A model generated the notes under the pieces. That model was not told where the DNA came from, did not search any database, and saw only the letters and a program-made list of their open reading frames with translations. A DNA stretch of 64,000 nucleotides from Oscillatoriales cyanobacterium. Its GTDB lineage: Bacteria > Cyanobacteriota > Cyanobacteriia > CACIAM-69d. The stretch covers positions 18,343 to 82,342 of the forward strand of contig RDXB01000029.1 in NCBI GenBank assembly GCA_004292515.1. Reading direction: 5' to 3'. Below, in pieces: positions 29,548-37,147 of this stretch (its first letter is position 1; the number at the start of each line of letters is the position of its first letter). The position numbers and the translations under genes were made by a program.

Positions 29548-30849
29548 ATGCGAATTCTGTTTCTGCACCCCAACTTTCCCGCACAGTTTCGCCACGTCGC
29601 GGCGGCCCTGGGACGCGATCCCGAACACCAAGTGGTGTTTGGCACCAAAAACGAAAATCCCGAGTGGCAAATTGCCGGAGTCCAAAAAGTCCTCTTCAAG
29701 CCCAGCCGCGATCCCAGCCCCGGCACTCACCACTACATTCGCCCCTTTGAGGCGGCCGTGCTGCAAGGCCAATCGATGTTTCGGGTGGCAGAAGCGCTGA
29801 AGGCTAACGGCTTTGTGCCCGATGTGGTTTATGGCCACTCGGGCTGGGGTTCGACCCTGTTTATGAAGGATGCCTTCCCCAACGCCAAGCTATTGGGCTA
29901 TTTCGAGTGGTTCTACAAATCTGTGGGGTCGGATGCGGATTTTGATCCGTCGGAGCCGCTGTCCGTGGACGACCAAGCCCGCATTCGGATTAAAAATGCC
30001 TCGATTTTGCAGGATCTTTATTCCTGCGATCGGGGAATTTGCCCCACGGGTTGGCAGCGATCGCAGTTTCCGCCGGAATATCAATCGAAACTGCACGTGC
30101 TGCATGACGGCGTAGATACCGATTTCTTTGTGCCTGATCCCAATGCCAAGCTGGTGCTGCCCAACTTGGATCTTTCCCATGTGGACGAAATCGTCACTTA
30201 CGTGGGCCGGGGCATGGAACCCTATCGCGGTTTCCCCGAGTTCATGGAGTCGATCGTTTACCTCCAAGAAAAGCGCCCCAACTGCCATGTGGTGGTGGTG
30301 GGGAGCGATCGCGTTTGCTACGGCCGAGCGCTACCGGACGGCAAAACCTATAAAGAACTGATGTTGGAGCGGCTGCCCTCGTTGGATCTGTCGCGCTTGC
30401 ACTTTGTGGGATCGCTGCCCTATGGCTTGTATCTAAAAGTGCTGCAAGCGTCCAAGGCGCACATTTACCTCACGCGCCCCTTCGTGCTGTCTTGGTCAAT
30501 GATCGAGTCCATGGCGGCTGGCTGTTTGGTGGTGGGTTCCGCCACTGCTCCGGTGCAAGAAGTGATCCGGGATGGCGAAAACGGCCTGCTGGCGGACTTC
30601 TTCTCACCCAAGCAAATTGCCGATCGGGTGGTGGAAGTGCTGACCCATCCCACCCAAATGGCCCACATTCGCCAAGCGGCTCGCAACACCGTCTTGGAGC
30701 GCTATTCTCACCAAGCCCTGCTGTGGCGACATGTGGAGTTCCTGAAGGATTTTGCCGCCGATCGCTTGCCCCCGATCGCCTACGACCCGGCCAGCACCTT
30801 GGTCGATTACTACAACCAGCCCAGCCGTCAGCCGGCCGCGATCGGCTAG
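29548..30849 (+). CDS. glycosyltransferase, GT4-like
   Basis: MRILFLHPNFPAQFRHVAAALG; EIVTYVGRGMEPYRGFPEFMES; LTRPFVLSWSMIESMAAGCLVVGSATAPVQEVIRDGENGLLADFF. Confidence 0.9.
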   Translation: MRILFLHPNFPAQFRHVAAALGRDPEHQVVFGTKNENPEWQIAGVQKVLFKPSRDPSPGTHHYIRPFEAAVLQGQSMFRVAEALKANGFVPDVVYGHSGWGSTLFMKDAFPNAKLLGYFEWFYKSVGSDADFDPSEPLSVDDQARIRIKNASILQDLYSCDRGICPTGWQRSQFPPEYQSKLHVLHDGVDTDFFVPDPNAKLVLPNLDLSHVDEIVTYVGRGMEPYRGFPEFMESIVYLQEKRPNCHVVVVGSDRVCYGRALPDGKTYKELMLERLPSLDLSRLHFVGSLPYGLYLKVLQASKAHIYLTRPFVLSWSMIESMAAGCLVVGSATAPVQEVIRDGENGLLADFFSPKQIADRVVEVLTHPTQMAHIRQAARNTVLERYSHQALLWRHVEFLKDFAADRLPPIAYDPASTLVDYYNQPSRQPAAIG

Positions 30850-30961
30850 GTCGATCGCCCACCCACGCCTCATCCTCGGGCGGTGATTGCCCCGCGATCG
30901 CCGCCTGCTGGTCGTTTACTGTTCTGCCAACTTCGCCACACCTTTTGCTTTGGGTTTTGTC

Positions 30962-33733
30962 ATGGATGATGCTGCGGTTTCTCAGGCCCTCGACCGTGCA
31001 ATGCAATTGCTGCGATCGGGCAAACTCGAACAGTCGGGTCTGATCTACAAACAAATCCTCGAACATCACCCCAACCACCCCGAAGCCCTGCATTGGTTTG
31101 GGGCGATCGCCTACCAAATGGGCGAAATGGCGATCGCGATCGCCAACGTCGAAAAAGCCCTCGTCCAGCGCCCCGAAGACCCAGCGATCTTGAACACGTC
31201 CGGGCTAATTTGCCATGCGATCGGCACCTGGGATCAAGCGCTGAAATATTACTATCAAGCCCTGCAACTCCAGCCCGGTAGCCCCGAGGTGATTGGCAAT
31301 CTCCAAAACCTAGTGCGGGATTTGCTCCCAGCCTACGATCAATACGCCCAGTGGCATTACCTGGCCGGCAGTTTCGATCGGGTAGCCGAATTAGAACTGG
31401 TTTCCGGCAACCTGTTGCGGGAAATCGGTGATTTGGCGGGGGCGGAGTTGCACTATCGCCGGGGTTTGGCCGTGCGCCCAGTGCTGTGGGGGATGACGGC
31501 TCCCGAGGCGATCGTCCAGGCCGATCGCACCGGCCAACCCGTGCCGCCCCCGGCCGCCCAAACCACCTGCGCGCCGGGCCGGGAAGCAGACTTGCGACTG
31601 ATGGCCAGCGCGCCATCCTTTGCCCAACTGATGGAACGGCTGGCGGCGATTCACTTCGATCGCGCCACCATGAACCAAAGTGAAGCCGATCGATCCATCG
31701 CCCTTGAACTAATCACCGAATCCTTAGCAATTCAGCCCGCTTTTCCAGAAGCGCTCAAGCTCTACGGCAATATGTTGCTAGCCCAAGGCAACACCCAAGA
31801 GGCTGCCGATGCCTATCAAAAAGCGGTGCAGTTGAATCCGAACTACGCTGAAGCTTGGTGCAACCTAGGCAGCGTACTGGTCGGCAAGCGGCAAACCAAC
31901 GAAGCCGTGCAATGCTTTGAGCGAGCAATTCAGGCCAATCCCAAAATGGCCCAAGCCTATTGGAGTATGGGTTGTGCCTTTGCTGATGCTGGCAAAGGCG
32001 CAGAGGCGGTCAAGTGCTGGCAACAGGCGATCGCGATCGATCCGAAAGTCCAAGGCGTGCAGGGCTATTACCGAATTGCCCAAGGATTGATGCAACTGGG
32101 TGAGCGCATGACCGCCTTCGAGTGGTTTGAGCGGGCCATTCAGTTTGACGGCAAGTTCCTCGATGCCCACTGGGATCTGCTAGAGCACCTGATCTTTTGG
32201 GGCGTTTTACCCCAAGCCAGGTTGGTTGCTGAACGCTGTTGGATCACCTTTAACGAACCAGGTAGCAACCCGCGCGATCGCGTCCTGGCAGGCATCATCA
32301 CCACCAAAACCCTCTGCTTCATTGGGTTAGGGCATCTGGCGCGACAACTATTTTTAGAAATTGAGCCAGAAATCTACACCGTTTTGGATGATCTCACACC
32401 CTTTGATGTCACCAAGCTCTACGGCAACGTGCTGTTTGATATGCCGCACTTGCGCGATGACGTAGCGGCCAATGCCCGCGTAGCAAATGCCTTGGCCGAG
32501 GGCTACCGCAAAATCGTGGAATCGAACATTGCTGAACACCAGTCCGTGGGCAGCAAGCTCTATGCCGCACCCGCCACGCGATCGCCCCGCACGTCCGATC
32601 GGCTGCGGATTGGGTTCATGTCTCGCCACTATCGCCGCCACTCCGTCGGTTGGTGCAGCGGCGAAATTCTGACCGCCCTGAAAGAGCACACGCCCCACCT
32701 ATTCATGTATGTGACGGGCGACTTAACCAAAGACGATCGCACGCCTGTTTTTGAAAACGCCGCCGAAAAGTTTTATTGGCCGGGTACAGAAGACTTTCCC
32801 AATGCCAACGCCCCGAGTATTCTGCGTCGGGTTCGCGAGGACAACCTGGATGTTTTGGTTGACCTCGACTCGATCACGATTTTGCCCCACGCGGAAGTGT
32901 TGCACCAACGCCCGGCCCCCGTTTGCCTCACCTGGCTGGGCTACGATGCGCCCCACATTTGCCCCGACAACTACAACTTAGTGGACTGGAACACCCACCC
33001 GGCCGGCGTTGAGCATTACTACGTGGAAAAGCTGGTGCGGATGTCTGGTTCCTTTGCGGCCCTGTCTTACTTGCCCAGTGTGGTGACCGATCGCGTGAAG
33101 CAGCGCCAAGCGTTTCGGATTTCCGCCGATCAAACGATTTTCCTGAGCGTACCGACGGGGCAAAAGGTCAGCTTGGAAATGCTGCAAGCTCAGGTGAATG
33201 TGCTGCGCCACACGCCTGACAGCATTTTGTTCTTTAAGTCGCGGGTTGGTGATTTGGATGTGATGTTGGCGATGTATCACGAGGAATGCCGCCGCCAGGG
33301 GGTGAACCCCAACCGAGTGCGGATGTTGCCCCGCACGGCCAGCGAAGAAGAGCACCGGGCGGTCTATCAAATCGCCGATGTGCTGCTTGATTCCTATCCC
33401 TACAGCGGCGCAACCCATAACCTAGAAGCCTTGTACTTTAACCAACCGGTGGTGACGCGGGTGGGTGAGCAGTCCTTCTCGCGCCTGGGCTACTCGCTGA
33501 TGCGGGCGGCGGGTCTCGACAACGAGGGGATGGGCTGGACGTGGGATGAATATATCGATTGGGGGGTGCGCTTGGGGCGCGATCGCAACCTCTGTGATGC
33601 GGTGCGCGACAAGCTGAAGCGCGCCAAAGATCCTGTCAATCCTGCACCGCTCTGGAATCCGAAGGGCTTTGCGGCCGAGATGTATGGCATTCTGCAAGAT
33701 CTCCGCAGCAAGGCCGAGTTCAACCATTCCTAG
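30962..33733 (+). CDS. TPR-containing O-GlcNAc transferase (SPINDLY/GT41) family protein
   Basis: Multiple TPRs (NTQEAADAYQKAVQLNPNYAEAWCNLGSVLVG) then GT41 catalytic region (RLRIGFMSRHYRRHSVGW, CLTWLGYDAPH, ADVLLDSYPYSGATHNLEALYFNQPVVTRVGEQSFSRLGYSLMRAAGL). Confidence 0.92.
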   Translation: MDDAAVSQALDRAMQLLRSGKLEQSGLIYKQILEHHPNHPEALHWFGAIAYQMGEMAIAIANVEKALVQRPEDPAILNTSGLICHAIGTWDQALKYYYQALQLQPGSPEVIGNLQNLVRDLLPAYDQYAQWHYLAGSFDRVAELELVSGNLLREIGDLAGAELHYRRGLAVRPVLWGMTAPEAIVQADRTGQPVPPPAAQTTCAPGREADLRLMASAPSFAQLMERLAAIHFDRATMNQSEADRSIALELITESLAIQPAFPEALKLYGNMLLAQGNTQEAADAYQKAVQLNPNYAEAWCNLGSVLVGKRQTNEAVQCFERAIQANPKMAQAYWSMGCAFADAGKGAEAVKCWQQAIAIDPKVQGVQGYYRIAQGLMQLGERMTAFEWFERAIQFDGKFLDAHWDLLEHLIFWGVLPQARLVAERCWITFNEPGSNPRDRVLAGIITTKTLCFIGLGHLARQLFLEIEPEIYTVLDDLTPFDVTKLYGNVLFDMPHLRDDVAANARVANALAEGYRKIVESNIAEHQSVGSKLYAAPATRSPRTSDRLRIGFMSRHYRRHSVGWCSGEILTALKEHTPHLFMYVTGDLTKDDRTPVFENAAEKFYWPGTEDFPNANAPSILRRVREDNLDVLVDLDSITILPHAEVLHQRPAPVCLTWLGYDAPHICPDNYNLVDWNTHPAGVEHYYVEKLVRMSGSFAALSYLPSVVTDRVKQRQAFRISADQTIFLSVPTGQKVSLEMLQAQVNVLRHTPDSILFFKSRVGDLDVMLAMYHEECRRQGVNPNRVRMLPRTASEEEHRAVYQIADVLLDSYPYSGATHNLEALYFNQPVVTRVGEQSFSRLGYSLMRAAGLDNEGMGWTWDEYIDWGVRLGRDRNLCDAVRDKLKRAKDPVNPAPLWNPKGFAAEMYGILQDLRSKAEFNHS

Positions 33734-33774
33734 TCAGCCCAGTCAGCCCAGTCAGCCCAGTCAGCCCAGTCAGA
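33733..33774. repeat. 10-bp tandem repeat (CAGTCAGCCC), about 4 copies
   Basis: Starts at the last base of the OGT stop codon: tagTCAGCCCAGTCAGCCCAGTCAGCCCAGTCAGCCCAGTCAG. Confidence 0.9.
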
Positions 33775-33796
33775 TCCCATCACCCTTGAGTGAGAT

Positions 33797-34744
33797 TTAG
33801 GGCGCTTTGGTCGTAGCGGCCGAGCCACCGATCTGCACGTTGGGGGCTTGGATCGTGGGGGCCTGTTGGCCGTTCCATTTTTCGATCCGGGCCCGATCGA
33901 CCCGGAGCCGCTCCAGTTCCAGCAACTGCGGCGTGATCGACCCGGCTCGCAGGCGGTTGGATTCGGCCTCGGCCCGGGCCTGCTCGATCGTCACTAGCGC
34001 TTCACCTTTAGCCTTGGCCACATTGGAAGCGGCTTCGGCTTCCACCTTGCGCCGGTTCGCTTCGGCGGTTTGGGCCGCCTGCTGGGCTGCGAACTGCTCG
34101 TTGATGCTCTTTTGAATATCTGGTGGCAAGCGCAGGGGACTCAGCAATGACACATCCTGAACCGCAATAAACGGGAAACGGCGCTGAATGCATTCACGCA
34201 CGCCGCCCACAAGTCGCTGTTGGCTGGTGGGCAGTTGCACGGGGGTCAGCTTCAGGGTTTCCGAGGCTTCCGAAAAACAGTTTCGCAAGCCATTTCTCAG
34301 TTCATTGGCGCGAAATTCGTCGGGCGTTTTACGGTAGGTTTCATAAAATTCATGGAGGCGGGTTTTGCGCCCACCGCTGATGGCTTCGGTGGAAAATCCA
34401 AACGATAAACCCACATCGGCGGAGACTGGACTTCCGGCGACAGAAAAGATAATCGACTCGTCATTCACCGATCCTTCATTGGCATCTTTGGTGAATGGAT
34501 AGGTGTTAACGAAGGTGGGAAAAATCACGACTTGTTCGGTGTAGCCGTTGTACCAAACACGTCCACTGACTAAGGCAGCTTTGTCGATGCCCTTATTGCC
34601 GCCATAGAGTTCGATTTTGAGGCCTGCATAGCCCGGTTCCACGGTAATGATGCTAGTGCCGGGAATGACCCCGCAGGCATTGAGACCGAGGGAGATGATC
34701 CCAACAATGGGCATTAGTGGGGAGACAAGCGATCGAAGGTTCAT
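33797..34744 (-). CDS. prohibitin/SPFH (band 7) family protein
   Basis: Lipobox-like N-terminus (LGLNACG); VEPGYAGLKIELYGGNKGIDKAALVSGRVWYNGYTEQVVIFPTFV; AAQTAEANRRKVEAEAASNVAKAKGEALVTIEQARAEAESNRLRA. Confidence 0.88.
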   Translation of the reverse strand: MNLRSLVSPLMPIVGIISLGLNACGVIPGTSIITVEPGYAGLKIELYGGNKGIDKAALVSGRVWYNGYTEQVVIFPTFVNTYPFTKDANEGSVNDESIIFSVAGSPVSADVGLSFGFSTEAISGGRKTRLHEFYETYRKTPDEFRANELRNGLRNCFSEASETLKLTPVQLPTSQQRLVGGVRECIQRRFPFIAVQDVSLLSPLRLPPDIQKSINEQFAAQQAAQTAEANRRKVEAEAASNVAKAKGEALVTIEQARAEAESNRLRAGSITPQLLELERLRVDRARIEKWNGQQAPTIQAPNVQIGGSAATTKAP

Positions 34745-34795
34745 GGCAATGAATCGGATAAACAGTGATGGGTTCCAATCAATTCCTGATCAGGA

Positions 34796-35203
34796 TTAAC
34801 GACGGGATGGGGGGCGATCGAGTAAATCTAACGGTGAAAGATTGAGAGATTCAAGGCTCTGATCTTCTTGCATCTTTTCAAATAGGACGATCGCTGGCCG
34901 CACGAGCCGCGAAGGAATATCTAAAAACGCCAGCACGGATAATTGGCGATAGCGGGAATCATATTGAATCAAGAGCGATCGCGCCCGTACCGCATCGATC
35001 ACTCGCCAGCCAAGGTAGATCGCTGAGCTGCCCCAAACACAGGGCACACCCACAACGATCGCAAATCCCAAAACCGGCTGGCTGGAATTCAACAGCATCG
35101 GGGCGATCGCAAACAGACCCAGCCCGATCGCGATTTCAACCAAGGCGATCGCCCCCCATCGTTGCCAGGCCTGGGGCAACCGTTGCCGCCTGCGCTGTCT
35201 CAT
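34796..35203 (-). CDS. hypothetical membrane protein
   Basis: 135-aa ORF with two TM segments. Confidence 0.6.
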   Translation of the reverse strand: MRQRRRQRLPQAWQRWGAIALVEIAIGLGLFAIAPMLLNSSQPVLGFAIVVGVPCVWGSSAIYLGWRVIDAVRARSLLIQYDSRYRQLSVLAFLDIPSRLVRPAIVLFEKMQEDQSLESLNLSPLDLLDRPPSRR

Positions 35204-35486
35204 CTAATCAATACTCCTGCGGGAAAAAGGGGGGGAACTGGCTCCCCAATCGCCTCGCACGATTCCACAACCCTTGCTGCCTGAGTCGTAGGTTGAGATT
35301 GAGGGCGATAGGACGATCGTAACCAGCCGGGCCCGTCACTGCCTAGGGCGGGTCTTGCGACCATGGCCCCCGCTGGCGATCGCCCTTGGCACAATGGATG
35401 AAGGCAGGTCTGGGCGCTGCCAAACGCTCGCGATCGCGCTGCAACTTGCTCTGTTTCGATCCTCTTCCTCTGGGTTAGTTATTCCC

Positions 35487-36641
35487 TTGAACTCCCTGCT
35501 TACCGACCTAACCAAACTGCGGCCCCACCTGCGATCGCGGCTGTTAATCTCCCACTTGCTGGTGGTGTTTTTAAGCATTGGCAGCTTTGCCGTGGTGGGC
35601 TGGCTGTCGTCGCCCAACACCTTTGTCTTGCAGCTCGATGCGCTGGAGGTGCGCGGCTTTCGGTTGCGCTATGCCCGCACCCAACTGGTCAACAGCTTTA
35701 GCTTTGTGTTGCGTCAAAGTACCTTTTGGTCGAGTGTGGTTGGTGCGTCGGCGGCAGGTGCTTTCAGCTATTGGGCTGCTCGACGCATTGCCCGGCCGCT
35801 GAAGCACATGGAAGACGTGACCTTGCGGTTTGCCTCGGGGGATTTGGAAGCGCGGATCGAAGCCAGTGACATCCCCGAGCTAAATCAGTTAGGCGGCAGC
35901 TTCAACCGCTTGGCCATGAGTTTGGAGGGAACCGAGCAGCGCCGCCGCGATCTGATTAGCGACTTGACCCATGAGCTGCGCACGCCGCTGACGGTGGTGC
36001 GTGGGTATCTAGAGGAGTTGAGCGATGGCCGGATTGAGCCAACTCCCGAGTTGTTCGATCGCCTGATTCGAGAAACCAAGCGGCTGGAACGGCTGGTGAG
36101 CGACACCCAAGAACTATCGCGGGCAGAAACGGGCTATTTGCCGATTCACGTCCAGTCGATCGAGCTGCGGCCCCTGCTGGAATCGATGCTCAATCGAATG
36201 GGTGATCAGATCTTTGATGATGAACCTAAGCTGCTGTTGGATTGTCCGGCCACCTTACCGGCGGTGGCGGCCGATCCTGATCGGATTGAGCAGGTGTTGC
36301 TGAACTTGATGGGTAATGCCTTGCGCCACACCCGATCGGGATCGATTCGGCTGTGGGCGGCTCCCTGTGATGAGCGATCGCTTTGGATCGGAGTGACAGA
36401 CACAGGGGAAGGGATTGCCGAGGAAGATTTGCCCCATGTGTTCGAGCGATTTTGGCGGGGCGATCGCAGTCGATCGCGCAGTGCGGGTCGCCATCCCACG
36501 GGCGCAGGCATTGGGCTATCAATTTCCCGCCGCCTAGTGGAATTGCAGGGAGGGCAGATGGAAGTGAACAGTGCTTTGGGCGAAGGCAGCACCTTTCGTT
36601 TTAGTTTGCCGATCGCGATCGGCAATGAAAACACTCTGTAG
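35487..36641 (+). CDS. sensor histidine kinase (TM-HAMP-HisKA-HATPase)
   Basis: RRIARPLKHMEDVTLRFASGDLEARIEASDIPELNQLGGSFNRLA (HAMP), LISDLTHELRTPLTVVRGYLEEL (H-box), DTGEGIAEEDLPHVFERFWRGDRSRSR, GAGIGLSISRRLVELQGG. Likely TTG start. Confidence 0.93.
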   Translation: MNSLLTDLTKLRPHLRSRLLISHLLVVFLSIGSFAVVGWLSSPNTFVLQLDALEVRGFRLRYARTQLVNSFSFVLRQSTFWSSVVGASAAGAFSYWAARRIARPLKHMEDVTLRFASGDLEARIEASDIPELNQLGGSFNRLAMSLEGTEQRRRDLISDLTHELRTPLTVVRGYLEELSDGRIEPTPELFDRLIRETKRLERLVSDTQELSRAETGYLPIHVQSIELRPLLESMLNRMGDQIFDDEPKLLLDCPATLPAVAADPDRIEQVLLNLMGNALRHTRSGSIRLWAAPCDERSLWIGVTDTGEGIAEEDLPHVFERFWRGDRSRSRSAGRHPTGAGIGLSISRRLVELQGGQMEVNSALGEGSTFRFSLPIAIGNENTL

Positions 36642-36719
36642 GGCGATCGGCTCGATCGGCTCACAGCTCAAGCCCCCGATCAAACCGAGGCTACTAGCGT
36701 AACCCAATTAAGCAATTGG

Positions 36720-36766
36720 CTTAAATATCTGGCTTAAACATCTGGCTTAAAGAGTCTGGCTTAAAA
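36720..36766. repeat. 12-bp tandem repeat (tctggcttaaa-type), about 4 copies
   Basis: GGCTTAAATATCTGGCTTAAACATCTGGCTTAAAGAGTCTGGCTTAAAAG. Confidence 0.8.
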
Positions 36767-36802
36767 GTTAAGAGTCAAAAGTTAGATTAGCCGTCAAATT
36801 CA

Positions 36803-36918
36803 TAGGTTAGTTTGAGCCACAAGACCCAACGCCAGTCAATTTTAGACTTTTTTAAACTTTACACATCAATCCTAAATTCTGTTGGATTTTGCACAGCCCG
36901 ACTGACCTAACTTACTAC
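36803..36918. repeat. degenerate second copy of the family-C repeat
   Basis: TAGGTTAGTTTGAGCCACAAGACCCAACGCCAG ... CTGTTGGATTTTGCACAG...GACCTAACTTACT parallels 25548-25632; both are preceded by AGAGTCAAAAGTT. Confidence 0.5.
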
Positions 36919-37086
36919 CAACTGGCTAAGTCCTAATTAAAACAGCTCTAGGTACTGCAAGCCTTTAAACAAGACACAACTCGGGAAGTTAACCAAATTT
37001 AACATAATCCTCCAAATGATCGATATAGTAGACGAAATCTTGCTAGTCGGTCACTACATCTCTCAACCCAAACCCCAGCAACTCAG

Positions 37087-37126
37087 GTCTGTTGATTAGG
37101 AATTTCAAGTCTGTTGATTAGGAATT
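37087..37126. repeat. 18-bp direct repeat upstream of the permease-kinase gene
   Basis: GTCTGTTGATTAGGAATT at 37087 and 37109 (22-bp period). Confidence 0.85.
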
Positions 37127-37147
37127 ATTCACTGTAATTTTCACTCA

